Source: Leucogyrophana mollusca
Taxonomy: Eukaryota; Basidiomycota; Agaricomycetes; Boletales
Assembly: GCA_021014945.1 (NCBI GenBank)
Contig: MU266551.1
Location: 1-47,267, forward strand
Direction: 5' to 3'
Length of the DNA: 47,267 nucleotides
The first letter of the stretch is position 1; each line of letters opens with the position of its first letter. Of the stretch, positions 10,364 through 22,754 are shown piece after piece. The position numbers were made by a program, and so were the translations under genes. Below the pieces are notes generated by a model that saw nothing but the letters and a program-made list of their open reading frames with translations, ran no database searches and was not told the origin of the DNA.

Positions 10364-13300
10364 TCAAGCTTTGTTGGTGGGGTCTTCCGCTTCCCCGCCA
10401 TTCATTTTCGAAGTTGAACTCTTCTCAAACAGAAACGAGACCGTCCCACCTGGAACATCCCGTACAGACAGCTGTGGTCTCTCCTTGCTCATAGCGGTGA
10501 TGTTGTCCAAGTCGACAGCGGAAAGCAAAGAATTGAGCCTCGATTTGGGAGCCTCATCCGTTACCTCATCCTCATCCTCGTCAGTGACAGCGCTATAGAG
10601 AAGCCTCCGAAGAACATCATCATGGACGTCGTCCCGGGCAAGGGGGCGAAGACAGTTGATGTGGGTCCATTCACCTAAGGCTGCAAGCTCATCTCTCTTC
10701 TTGGCAAGGTACTGTAAGATTGCTCTTGAGTAGGCCCAGTGGAGACCTTTGATCGTACTCACTGCTTTGTCCACTTTGTCTGCCTTCTGTGGTTTCACTT
10801 GGGAGGCATTCACAAAGCCAAACTCGGAATCACTGTCATCGTCGTCCTGCTCGTCGGTGGACCGTGAGTCAACAAGGTTCTTAATCTCATGGAGCACCGA
10901 CTGTCCATGGGTGTCGCAAGGGCATTCCAAAAGGTCGTGTGTGTTGCAAACGGTATCCGGGTGGATGCGGAAAATATCTCGCAACTGAAATATCCGGTAA
11001 ACCATGAGGGCAAGTCATTGACAAGAGAAACGCACGTCTTTACGGGAGAACGAGTCCGACTTGGATCCTGAACTTCCCTACGTGATGTTTCGGCTGACTG
11101 GAAGACATAATTCTCCACAGCTGAAAACTCACAGTACCCATCAAAGCTGTCGGCGAATAGATAAGCTTGCATGTGGAATGAGAGGCACAATCACGTACAG
11201 TTGCTCAGCCCAATTTTGGTTACTTGACGCTGGAAGATTTTTTCTCCAGGGGAGGTTATCAATGTCCCTGAAACGATCGCTATCATAGAAGAGCGCTCAC
11301 CATCAATAGTGCCTGCGGTTAGGAATCTATAGATGAACACCGGTCGCTTTTGGCCATCACTATGGTATGAAGCGGAATATCAGACACCGCACGGCAGCCC
11401 GGATAAAGCTTCATACCGATGAATTCGCGCCATAGACTGGAGGTCATGACTGAGTCAATAGTTAGCAAATGGTCTCAAAGCACCAGCTGCCCGAAGATTC
11501 TCACCTTGGATTCCAGTCCGAATCAATTAGACATAATCTCGAAGCACCTATCAAGTTAAGCCCTACACCACCCGCTTTCGAGCTCAACAGAAAAACGACT
11601 GGTAAAGGGTGGTCTGTGAGTTTCCTTGTCGCTGCATATCATGCTCTTACAGTAGCTCTGTTGAGAGGACTTGTTGAAGGTGTTCACGTACTCCTGTCTT
11701 TTCGCAGCAGGTGTCTGTCTGGACGGATGGTTAGGTGATGCGTCATATTTCTGAAGAAAAGTAATCACCCATCGAGCCGAAAATATGTATATGATTTCTT
11801 CTTGCAAAATGCTTCGATGATATTGAGAGTGCTGTGAAAAAGTTACAATGATGCTCGTGGGTGTGGAGAGAAGAGACCTACGAAGTGTAGTGTGATACTA
11901 TGATACACTTCTCTTGCGTTTGCTAGAACGCACATGTGTCAGCTTCCGTCTCGTGAACTCATCCGGTTTTTGTACCTCTCGGATCGTCTTCAAGAGATTT
12001 GAAAGCGCCGTTAGTTTCCCTGCCACGGGTGTTTAGCTGAGAGTCTCCCCGTCGCAAAACTTCGGGCCTACCGCTGAGCGAAAAGTCCTCGATCTGCGTC
12101 CTATCAGGTAAAAGTTTCAACGCCTCATCGACTCCCGGCCGTTTAATCGGCGCGGATTGAGTGGCTTTCGCTTTGTCGGCCTGAGCTTTGAGCAGAATTG
12201 GGCTATTGCTGACTTTCGTGAGCATGTTGATCAAAGCGAGAGATTCCGCAGTCGAGCTTTGGATCAGATGGTCGAGTTTTTCGGGGTTGAGCAACGCCGA
12301 GAAAATGGCTAACTGCAATTGAGTTGGCGTCACAAAGACAACATACTCATCTATCAAGGGAGGTCAGTAACGAAGTACTAACAAAATAAATGGCTCAGCT
12401 ACGGACGTTTGGGCGGGAGATAGTTTTTTAGAATTGTAGCTTCTCGCCGCAACACGAAGCTCTTCGCGATGGTGGTAAGCTGAAAATCCAGAGGGTGAGC
12501 AAGCGCTGAAGGGCAGAGATGCTCGGTACACACCTGTGCAGAACGCGCTTCACCGACTTCAGTCTCTTTGTTGGTGCAATCTGGTGCTCGGCTTTTTAAT
12601 ATGGGGACCTCGTAAACACGACGAAAGGTACTATAATCGTCTATGGGATTCGAAGCGTGAGTAGAATCGTGTTACGGCTCCAGCGACGCAACTCACCAAG
12701 TAGTCCTGGATTACAAAAGCTGGCCTAGATTATGCATTGTAGTGAGTAAAGGCTGACGACAGGGGAATCCGCGATATACCATGGCATGGAATTCGCTCAG
12801 GTCATTCTGTATTGGTGTGCCTGAAAGGATTATCCGGCGGGGGGTTCGTAGAGCCTCGAACATGGTTGAAGTCTTGTTGCTAGCAGACTTAAGTCTATGT
12901 CCTGGGAAAGGGATGTTGATGGCGATCTTCAGTGTAGACGACGCGACTTACCTTCGTCGCAAATTATTAAGCCAATCGGGGGCCTCAAAAGGAATGTCAG
13001 CCGTCTTAAGGCACCACTTGACTGTTCAGTACGCACTGGCAGTATGCTAGATCCGCACTTCATCACAGGTGATTAGCACGCCAGGTAATGGGCAGTCAAC
13101 CATGATTTACATTACTGTTCTCAGCTTCTCGTACCCAATGATCAACACTTGATGGATTTTGCTGGGGGACGTGTCATTAGAAGAAGCAGACTGATGATGG
13201 GTGACGCCTCTAACCCACCTATGGTTAAATTGCTTTATGACAGTCTTGTCCTTGTCCCCTGTGAAAACACCAACGCGGTCCCTACCGAGCCTGCGTATGC

Positions 13301-15220
13301 AGTCAGCGACAGCTCTGTCCGAAGGCAACATACACACCATTTATGAAACTCCGATCGCCAGTTCTGCGTGACAAAGGGCGACATCATGCAATGTCTGAGC
13401 TAGAGGGAAGAAGTACATACACCGACAAGAGAGACAGGGCATACGATCAATGCCTTGCCGATAACAGGGCCACCGCCCAGGTAAGGGTTCTGTTCTGTGA
13501 GGCGAATGTACACTCAGCTGGGAATGGCATCGATATATAAATGAAGCCTACTGAGAAGAGTCCATACAAGTGTTATCGTCTGTAAACGGCCCACTGGTGT
13601 AAGAAATATACCACGAACTCTATAGAAAACCTTACCTGTAACGTTTTACCAAGACCCCTATGATGTTGTTAGCATAAAAACCACAGCCATACGATGGTAG
13701 TAAGCGCACATCTCATCTGCAAGGATACACCCTTGACCCTCGTGTTTCCGCAGTCCCATGACGCACTCGTACAAGAATTTAACGCCTGGACTTCACTTAA
13801 GGTCAAGGATACACAAGGAATTGGACAACCGCCTACCCTCTATCTGATGTGATCGCAAGTGCCTTGCGATAATAGGATCTACGACGACTGGCACAATTGG
13901 GAGTTTCCTAAAGGCATATGGTGAGTGGGAAAAGGAGAGGCTATCATGAGGTTCTACTTTTTATTGAATTTGTTCGAATGCTCATCGGTAGGACCTTTCA
14001 TGACGATAGCGCCCTCGGCAGTTGGGTCATGTCTATGTCCCTGCATTAGAAGAATGTGACGATGGTGTGACAATGCACTGACAGAGGCCCGGTGGGCTTC
14101 GGCTTCGGCTTTGAACCGTAGAATGAAGCAGGAGGAACGAAAGCTTTGAGCAATGCAGGGCTAGCTACATTCCTGGATTCGTTCTCCTTTGTTTCCAAGG
14201 ACGTTCTGACTTGCAGCAAGAAGGATTGCTTTGATGGGGAGAAAGTGCTCTCTGAGATATCTTCTTCAACGTCACTGCATGCCTCGGTTCCGGTGATCGA
14301 CGGCACTCGAGAGGGGGGCACTTGGGAATCAAGCTCGACTTCCTTGCCTCCGGCGTAAAAGCGGTAGCCATTGTGGAGCGGAAGACCGTCCCATTCCCTG
14401 CGACCGATGCTAACAACTTTGGTGAGCAACGAGGCCTGGAGAGGAACTCATACTCACATTTTGCCCTTGTCGGATATCAGGGTCAATTTGTCTCCGACAT
14501 GGCTGACGAACGCGTCTCCTTCCCATGTTTTATGCTTCTTCGATTGCGGCTTACGCCTGTCCATGCATCAGCATATATGTTGAAATACTAGGGCAGAAGG
14601 CTCACCAGTTTGCAGTCCAATGAGAGCTTTGAACTTTCGGCTTAGAGGAGCTCGAGTCGTTACCGTTTGAAAGTAGATCTACAGGATGGAGCGCAACGCC
14701 GCCCTTCTTTGTGACAGTCGGTACCTTATAAGAAGTACCCAGCTTCGTCGGTCTGAGCGGTGTAAACTGTTTTGTAGCTTTCGATGAACTGGACTGTGCT
14801 GATGTATGGTTAGCACCCAAGCCTCGTCCAAAGCACTTCCCAGTTAGATAGTCGCCGCGCGATATTGAGTGGTCAATGCCAATTTCCTTGCCGCCAAAGT
14901 GGTACTCTCCGCCCTCGACTGCCTTCTGGCCGTTTAAACTCCCAGCGCCCATACTGTGAAGATTATGCATTAAGCAGCTGCCGCTTAGTGTTAGTTTTCC
15001 CGCCTACAGTTTTCCTTCGAGGTCGTATAGCGTTCCTCTTGCGCCGCTTAGGACAAGGACAGCATCTCCGTCCCACGTCTTGTGCTTCTTGTACTGGGGC
15101 GCTCTCCTGGAGAGTGTCAGACGTAGATTTTTCGATTCGTTCGCGCTCATACCATTGTATCATCCAATACTCGTCGCCTCCATGGCGGCTCCCTGAGGGG
15201 GCTCCGCCTCGTTGTTCCAT
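10364..15220 (-). CDS. RDH54: RAD54B/RDH54-type DNA repair translocase
   Basis: SNF2-family ATPase that moves on double-stranded DNA and assists Rad51/Dmc1 in homologous recombination in the nucleus. The gene has more than a dozen short introns. Reading from the 5' end there are two copies of a KKHKTW[DE]GDA module (near 15100 and 14550) with GGKE segments. Then come [13 protein letters not shown] and Walker A GLGKT (13657-13641), PVSLV, the DEGH box split by an intron (about 12962-12905), [24 protein letters not shown] (about 12825-12785), [19 protein letters not shown] (12355 on), [18 protein letters not shown], and the C-terminal [17 protein letters not shown]. All helicase motifs I can read are intact. 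The first ATG in the 5'-most exon is at 15220; the frame stays open to about 15319 without an ATG, so the true start could lie in an unseen upstream exon. Confidence in family is high, in exact 5' end low. Confidence 0.93.
14458..14556 (-). repeat. RAD54B exon, second copy of duplicated module
   Basis: A 99-nt exon bordered by phase-2 introns on both sides: the Trp codon TG|G is split at its start and the codon after GK at its end. It encodes [15 protein letters not shown] followed by a beta-like segment ending in DKGK. Seventeen of 32 full codons encode the same residue as in the first copy (15106-15008). Confidence 0.85.
15008..15106 (-). repeat. RAD54B exon, first copy of duplicated module
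   Basis: A 99-nt exon with the same length and the same phase-2 borders as 14556-14458. It encodes [20 protein letters not shown] and ends in LEGK. The preceding intron is 15152-15107 and the following one 15007-14954. Confidence 0.85.
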
Positions 15221-15315
15221 TACTGCTGGGCTCCCATTATTTTCCAGCGCAATTCTCTTCCTGCTAGAATTATCGGGCAGAGGTTTACGCTTCTCTCCTG
15301 GTCGCGTTCGAAGAG

Positions 15316-15325
15316 TCACGCGTGA
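15316..15325. promoter_or_regulatory. Palindromic MluI-cell-cycle-box-like site
   Basis: TCACGCGTGA is a perfect 10-base palindrome containing ACGCGT, the MCB core bound by MBF-type factors in fungi, which control many S-phase and repair genes. It lies about 100 bp upstream of the candidate RAD54B ATG and 262 bp from the divergent ferroportin start. An E-box-like CACGTG occurs nearby at about 15352. Function is inferred from the motif only, and the site would be coding if RAD54B starts further upstream. Confidence 0.35.
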
Positions 15326-15586
15326 CGATCGGTCGTCACAAGCTTAGGGTGTCACGTGTGGCAGACTGGGACTTCAATTTTGCACCGTCCACGGTAGAGC
15401 ACTTTCAGGGCGCTATCGCTATGACTTCGTTGCTAAGGATCCAGCCTTGTGGTGGAACGACGGACTTTGCACAATCTACAAACACGTCGCTTTTTTCTGT
15501 CTTTTCCGGTCTAATCAAGTCTAATCACTGGACCGGCAAATAGATAACTCGCACGCTCTCACCCTCAGAGTTAGACCACCACAATC

Positions 15587-17575
15587 ATGACTCTACCTGC
15601 TTTGCAACAGGAGTCGCAACTTCCAGTCATTGAGGGAGACACTACGGTGATCGTCGAGGTTGAAAACGCTGCAGATCCCCAGGTACATGAAAATTCACAT
15701 GGCAACACCGGCAGCACCCTCAGCGACCTCAATGCGAAAAGCCTTTTGATGTTATCAGTTTTGCGCTTCTCGTCGTGAGTTCCAAGGCGGCTTCACTAAA
15801 ATCGTAGCCACTGAACTGCGAACGGTAGTGCCTGGGGCGAGCGCAGCAGTACTTTTGCGTTTTACCTGTTTCTTGTCACCATATTTCCCTCCACGCTGTT
15901 ACCGGCGTCCATCTATGGTTTTTGTGTCACTGGGACTGGAATCTTATTTTCCAGTTCGGTGGGCACTCTAATTGACAAGCATAACCGCCTTCTGATTGTT
16001 CGATGTGCGACCCTCGGGCAGAAGATTAGCTCTGGAATCTCTTATGCCCTCTTCTTGCTCTGTTTCCTAACACCTCTGGGGCACGGCGGTCACCTGTCTG
16101 GACGATTGATCCCTGTGTTTGTGGGTATGGTACTGTGCGGCGCCGTCCTCAAAGTGTCGACTGTTTGCTTGACGATCAGCATCGAACGTGACTGGGCATC
16201 TACCATCAGCCTCGGCCACTCACAGCGTCTCGTTAAATTAAATACTTGGATCAGGCGTGTCGTACGAGTGCCTCTGTCAACTCCTTAATCTTGTTTCTCA
16301 CTTTCGAGGACCCTGCAGGATCTCGTCTGCGACCTTGTCTCACCATTGTTCGTCTCGGGTTTGACCGCTGGAGTCAGCTACTCTTTTGCGACAGCCTTCC
16401 TTGCTGGCATGACTGTGGTCTCGTTTCTATTAGAAGTGGGTGCCATGTCAGAGCCTCACGTTTTCTGTCCAAACCATTGGTGCTTTTGGTCACACAGATG
16501 ATTCTTAGTGGAGTCACGTATCGCCGCTTTCCCGAACTGAGCACTAGTCGAACGGCTGGCGCTATCAAGGTTGATAGAGCACCTGCAGTCTCTGGCACCA
16601 GCTCATTCAGTCGATGGTTTTTCGACCGCTTGGACCCCCGAGAGATCATTCGTGATTTTCAAGAATTTCGCAAGCTGCCAGTGTTTTACAGTGTGTTATC
16701 TTGTTTTACCCACTCCACTCTGGCGCTGATTACGTGCATACTAGCATCGCTATCCATTGCAAGCATCTACTTGACGGTTAGTGATATTTTCGTGTAGTTC
16801 CCCTAACGTCTTATCGAACCTGTATGTCATTAGGTACTGTCTTTTGACGGAACTATGCTTACATTCCTCAAAGACTCGCGTCGCTATACCGATCCCTTCA
16901 TTGCCGGGCAGCGCGCGGCGTGTACCGTAGCAGGTCTTACTGGAACGATCTTATTCCCTATCGTTTCTCGCAAAGTGGGGCTTGTTCGCACTGGCTCATG
17001 GTCTATATGGTTAGCCCATCTTACTAATCTTCTTATATCTATCTTCACCGGGAATCCAGGTCTGAATTCATGTGCTTGATGCCGGTCGTCGTCTCTCTAT
17101 ATATCGGCGCACCAGCGTCCAAATCAAATACCCCTGAAACGGTCCCTGCATGGAATGCTGCTCTACTCTTTGGAGGTGTGTTGACGTTCGATGCCCCTGC
17201 TTTGACTAAAGCTATGGCAGGGATGGCGCTCTCGAGGATTGGTTTATGGATGTTCGACCTCGCCCAACTACAGATTTTACAGGAATCTCTGGAGTCGAAT
17301 CCTAGACGAAATCGCCTTACATCCCTGCAGTATACACTTCAAGTGCGCAATCTCTTCTCGTTTTCCGTGCAGTGTCTAACTTTATGGAGTAGAACATGTT
17401 TGACATGGCAAAGTACGCCCTTACGATGGGATTGGCGTCTCCCTCCGAGTTTCGATGGGCTGGACTTGTGAGCACTATTGCTGTCTTTGCCGGAGGCATC
17501 CTATACACCTTCGGGTACGCACGTTCGGTGCGGGGCCATGTCGCTCCGCACTGGCTCAAATTCAAGTTACCATAA
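15587..17575 (+). CDS. Ferroportin-like metal exporter (SLC40 family)
   Basis: Polytopic membrane transporter of the ferroportin family, which exports Fe2+ and related divalent metals. Seven exons join cleanly; introns are 15775-15828, 16262-16318, 16436-16497, 16777-16833, 17010-17059 and 17343-17392. Family landmarks are SSAWGERSSTFAFYLFLVTI in the first helix region, LLPASIYGF, VGTLIDKHNRL, ISIERDWAS (the family's Gln/Glu-Arg-Asp-Trp motif), LNTWIRRVDLVCDLVSPL, and late GLWMFDLAQLQILQE and NMFDMAKYAL. The protein is about 550 residues, in the family range, with a short soluble N terminus. Its start is divergent from RAD54B. No defect was seen. Which membrane (plasma or vacuolar) and which metal cannot be read from the sequence. 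Confidence 0.9.
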
Positions 17576-17811
17576 GTTACATTGGGTACCTTGGCGAATG
17601 GCGAAAAGTCCTGTAGTATTACTAGTGGCGCTACCCTGCGAGTATGGCTGGATTTGTCCAGTCACTGTCACAGACCGTGACAAAGCGAACAGGCCGCGCG
17701 CGAGGATGCCCATTAAGTTCCTGCGCTCTCCTGAGTAGTTTACAACCACTTGGCAAGCCTAGTTTACGCACATAACGGCCCTGCCTACCTATCCCCACGG
17801 GCAGAGAGTTG

Positions 17812-19719
17812 ATGTCCACATTGCCCTGTAACGAATCATTTGCCCGCCGCGTTCCTACAACAGTGCTCAGGTTCAAAGAGTGCATCCCGAGCATTGCCTA
17901 CTTTCCCGATGGTCGTCACATAGTCAGCGCGTCCCACGATGGCATTATCCGAATCTGGGACACTCAGACGGGCGAGCTCACTAGCCCGGGACAAGTCCCT
18001 ACCGTGCCTTCTGACGGGAAAGCATACATTGGGTGTATCAAGATAGCTGTCTCTCCTGACGGCAAGTACATCGCAATAGCATCTATCGCCTGTAAAGTGC
18101 GCATATGGGATGTAGAGCATGGACGTGTTGCTCATGTCCTCGACGGACCCCCTTCCCCGCGATCAATCTCTTTCTCCCCCGACAGCAGTCGCATTGCGAC
18201 CGAGTTTCAGAATGTCATTCAGTTGTGGGACATTGCAACAGGACAGGCGCAGGGTGGACTGTTAAAAGGACCCAATACAGTCGTGAAGGCCGTTGCATGG
18301 TCCCCGGACGGCACAGAGATTATGAGCGACTCTGCGGATGGTATTATACGAACGTGGGACCCTACAACGAGCCGATCATCGAGGGGTCCTATCCGCTACC
18401 AAATAAAAAACCATGCCTTCTGTGTCTTCTCTCCCGATGGTAAATATGTCGTGAGCAAGAAGTGGGATGGCAGGCTTTGGATACGAGATTTGCGCAACGG
18501 CGGCAGTACCGTGGGGCCTTTGGAGGGGCCAAGCGATGAGGTTAGCTGTCTGGCAGTCTCCCCGGACAGCAGGCTCTTCGTCACTGGCTCGAAGGACAGG
18601 ACGGCGCGTTTATGGGATGTCAACACAGGCAAACTAGTTGCCGGCCCTTTCGAACATACCGAAGACGTCGTTTGCGTTACGTTTTCACCCGGCGGGGATT
18701 TCTTTGCAAGTGCATCACTTGACCGGACAATTTGTATCTGGGATGTGCACAAGGAGAAGACTGAAAGTAGTCGTCACCAGGCGAGTCACATCCTATTCTC
18801 AGACATGTGTCGTCCTGACAGTTCTCTGATAGCTTCCAATAAAGACATCCAAGCCACCTGTAACCGTAATCACTGTAGGTATATTCTTTTCAATACGATA
18901 GTCGTTGCCGGACTAACGCTTGTACCCAGGCCAAGACAAAGAGCCGTAGCGGCTCTCCTACCGACTCGATACTTGACGTGAGCAAGTCGGCGGCCATCAA
19001 TCGCGATACGATTTGACTCACCCTTTCGAAGCTACCCGCAACGGCTCCTGCTCCGCATATCGAATCTGATGATGCTACGGCTGGTGTGCGGCTGATTCCT
19101 ACAGAACCTGGCCCCAGAACATACTCGTTTGATTCCATTCTAGATGTATGTAACATCTAGGGACAGGGGTCAAAGAAAAACACTAAGTATGATGCAGCTT
19201 CCAGCTGTGCCCTCACCGCATTCCCTTCCTCCAAGACACCGCACAGCCAATAGTGCCTGTACAGCCAACAAGACGGAAGGTGTCACCCCCGATCCGAGTT
19301 CCCGCGGCACACAACGGGGGGCTCTGTCGCAACTTTGGGCGAATCTGCGGAGGCGAAAACGCCAGGATACAGATGCAACCAAGCTACGACAGCCGTCACC
19401 TCAAGCCGCTGACGTCCCCACTGCTCGAGCCAAACTGGTCAGTGTCGTTGCAGCCTCGTGTACAGGACCATTCCTGCCACCTGACTCCGTGAGACTCACA
19501 TCGCTTTTCGTGCAGCGCCTGGCCGCTGCACCAGATAAAAAGACAGCTTCGTCTGGCGAACAAGGGACCACTTCGTTTGCGCCGCCGATACTTGCTCCTA
19601 GCCCACCTAGTGACTCTGCAAGTGAGGTCACGAGAAACACAACAGATCCAAATGAAGACGTTTGGTGGCTAGATTATATTTGCTTTTGTATGTGCCTCAA
19701 GAGCAAACGACGCTCATAG
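17812..19719 (+). CDS. Seven-repeat WD40 protein with Cys/basic C-terminal tail
   Basis: Beta-propeller scaffold protein; its partner is unknown. Seven WD repeats are visible (IIRIWDTQTGE, KVRIWDVEHGR, VIQLWDIATGQ, IIRTWDPTTSR, LWIRDLRNGG, TARLWDVNTGK, TICIWDVHKE), typical of HET-E-like WD proteins of Agaricomycetes but without an attached NACHT domain here. The first large exon is followed by introns 18879-18949, 18978-19031 and 19146-19197, and possibly 19439-19516. The region after the propeller is Pro/Ser-rich and probably disordered, and ends with WWLDYICFCMCLKSKRRS. The three closely spaced cysteines followed by a basic cluster look like a palmitoylated membrane-anchor tail. The successive exons meet at repeated DSILD|LPA junctions. 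Start chosen at ATG 17812. Confidence 0.8.
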
Positions 19720-20084
19720 ACGGGCGACGCTTCATGGAATTTCGGTACGAGAATCTCACGTCTTCACAGTGCTGCCACCTTTCCCTGGCTGCATTTTGTT
19801 AAGGTACATCGTCATTCGCACTCGTCGACGTAAATACACATCTATTGGCCAGACATCTACAGATTTTAGGTACTCTGTTGTATCCGAGTTTCATTTTATT
19901 ATACGGAGATGTGATGGGAGGAAGATGAAGAAGGGAGCCCAAGATGACTATTTTTACAAGTTATCAACGCATCGCACTCACGTGCACTGACTTCCTGCCC
20001 CATCGCCACCCCGTCACACCAAATGGACAAGGGACAAAAGTACGCGTCGCTACCCAGCCATATGCAAGGCGCGTTGCGAATGCA
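19720..20084. other. Intergenic between convergent genes, nothing seen
   Basis: This is the shared 3' region of the WD40 and amidohydrolase genes. Only short open frames without family similarity occur here. Confidence 0.4.
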
Positions 20085-22754
20085 TTAGATGTCCCCATAG
20101 ACTGGCTGGCCATCTATAACTGTTGCATATACCTGCGTGTTGAGTATCTGATCTGCAGGGATGGTCATAATGTCTTGCGACAGCACGACGTAGTCCGCAC
20201 GCTTGCCGGGAACCAAAGATCCAAGCGTGTCTTCAGTGAAACTTGCATATGCCGGATCGATCGTCATGCCTTCAAAGGACTTAGCAAGTTTCTTTTGCCA
20301 AAAAGCGTTGTCATTACCTCGAAGCGCCTCCAATCGAGTTAAACGTTGCTCCGGGAACCTACACGAGGCTATGAATAACTGCAAGTCCGCGGTGAATACA
20401 TTGAACTTACCATCCCTCTGAGCCGTGGGGCGAGCGACCATCGGGCGACAGTCTCGTTATCGCGGCATAGAACCCTGCGAGAGGATTCATGTCCTCAACG
20501 GGGAAATCGGAACCAAGGGTGAGTCGTGCTCCGTTGTCCAGTAATGAGCGGAAAGCATATAGTCCCTTCACACGTTCAGGTCCCTAAAGGATGATGTGGT
20601 GAGCGCCTGAGCAATATGCTTTAAGCCTTTCACATACCAATCGATCTTCGGCGTACCACATGTCGCTGATTCTGTATTACATCAGAACGCGAATCCGCTC
20701 GCATTAAGGACGCAATTCCAAAAGAAGAAGCCGTTCTACTCACGCATGGGTAGGTTGGACACTGGCAATCACTGGAGCAGCCATTTAGACATCAATTCGA
20801 CCAATGGTCGGATAAAGATATTGCGCACCTCCGAGTTTACCCACCCTCTCCATGTCATCTTTAGTCAACATCTGTGCATGCTCGAGACGGGGTCTTAGAG
20901 CAGTAACGTTGACATCTTTCAGGGCGGCTTCGAAGGCGTCAAGGACTATTCCGTTGGCAAGATCCCCAATAGCATGGACGTTCTTTGAACAAAAGGGTTG
21001 TTAATATTACTCAAAAAAGTCATTATCTGGACTTACGACTTGCCAACCGTCATTTAAGAAGCGAGGAATCACATCATGTAGTACCTCAGCATCCAAGCGC
21101 ATAAAACCCTTCGTGTGCACGCTATCATGATAAGGCTCGTACAGCTAAATCACGGAAGGTTTAACGCAACATTCAACAAAAGCGAGATAAGGATAAGGGC
21201 TCACTGCAGCACCTCCCGATCTTAGGGCACCTTGATCGGGGCATCAGAATTCAACCACAAATGACAGATTGCACAGGACACTCACCATCAGCAAAAATTT
21301 TAACGCTACGGGCGCCCAGACGGCCATTACCTGCTTCGATAACGGGTTTGGTGGTGTTGCCCCAATACTCACCGCCGTCGTCAAAGTACGTCATTCCATA
21401 GATACGGATCTAAGTGGGGTCGTCGGCCGATGAGCGAAAACATTCTCCAGCATTGCCCACTGCTAACACGTACCGGGAGGTTTCCCAACGCCGCTTGCCT
21501 GATTCAGTTGTAAGTTACATTCCAACCCATATCAAGCCAAACAATAAACTAACCTCTTGAAAAACTGCAATGAGATCGGGTTCAAACCCGCGTCGTGGAC
21601 AGATGTCAAGCCGAGAGCTACCGCATCGCTGGCTGCTGCGGCGAAGCGTCGGAGTAAATCTTGTTCAGTCAAGGTGGATCTTTTAGCCAGCGCCTGAGCG
21701 TTGTCCAGAAGAACACCTGCAAGAAGTTATATAAGTGCCGGAAGAGCATCGGATGAATAGGTGGTCGAACCCGTCGGTGCACCGGAAGCATCACGGACTA
21801 TAATACCTCCTTCAACTGTTTCAGGCCAAGGCAAGCTCAAAGCGAGGGCTGTTTTGGAAAGCCAAAGTGCATGTCCATCTTTGCTCTGCAAGACAATGGG
21901 GCGGCCACGCAACAGCGGCTCGGAGTCGAAGGCATCCTGGATCGACGGAGGTCAAAGCCAAGCTCAGGGCCGGGAGTCAATTTTACATACCGCGTTGGGC
22001 CATTCCTCGACAGGCCAGGACGTGTGGTCCCAACCCCAGCCCTCGACGAACTTGGAGGTATCATTGTAGGTGTCTGCATTGTCAAGAACATACTGTTTGA
22101 CAATAGCGACAGTGCCTGCCGTGCCAAGATATCAGCCCGAAGATACGTCATGGTGACGGGCCCCCAGGCTTACCTTGAATACTTTTTCCACCCTCAAGAG
22201 GGAGTTGTCGGTTTGCACCATACTCGAGGATATGAGCGTGAGAGTCTAGTTCACGTCAGAATATATTTTGGTCGAGTATGCCCAAGCACCAACCACTCAA
22301 GCCCGGAACGATGATCGAGTTATCGTTGATGTACCGTATTTGCAAAGCGGGCCCGGAATTATTTCCCGACAACCAACGGTCGGTCACGTCCTCTAGAGCA
22401 CCAGTCAGCCAGGACATTGCGAGCATATTGTCAGAACCAACCTAGGGAGCCGGTGTCGATGATGAAGGACTGGTGTACTACCAGGCACTGGACAACGGAG
22501 TTGTTGTCATCGACGGTGTACACCGCGGAGCCCTGGCGAGAGCAGACCGCGTAGGAGCTAGGCAAAGGAGATAAAGTGGTCGGCGAGAAAAGCCATGCAG
22601 CCGATAGCGCGCAGGACGCTAAAAATATGACGGTGGAAGCACTGAAGGGCGAGTACGAGCTACCCTTGACAGCGTCGTTCGCGACGTAGTCTACCTCGGG
22701 ACGTCCATTGACGCGACTTCTGTCCGGGCTAGGTCTTTTGCGGTGATTCGGCAT
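20085..22754 (-). CDS. Amidohydrolase family 3 protein (YtcJ-like) with N-terminal membrane anchor
   Basis: Metal-dependent hydrolase of the amidohydrolase superfamily; substrate unknown. ATG 22754 gives a cytosolic tail rich in Arg/Ser, then one membrane helix ([18 protein letters not shown]). The catalytic part shows [13 protein letters not shown] (HxH metal site, split by an intron near 22265), [48 protein letters not shown] (Lys expected to be carbamylated), [28 protein letters not shown], and the C-terminal [18 protein letters not shown]. These lie in many small exons separated by introns of about 50-65 nt. The key metal-binding residues I can read are present and no stop or frameshift was found. 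Convergent with the WD40 gene and divergent from HRD1. Confidence 0.87.
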
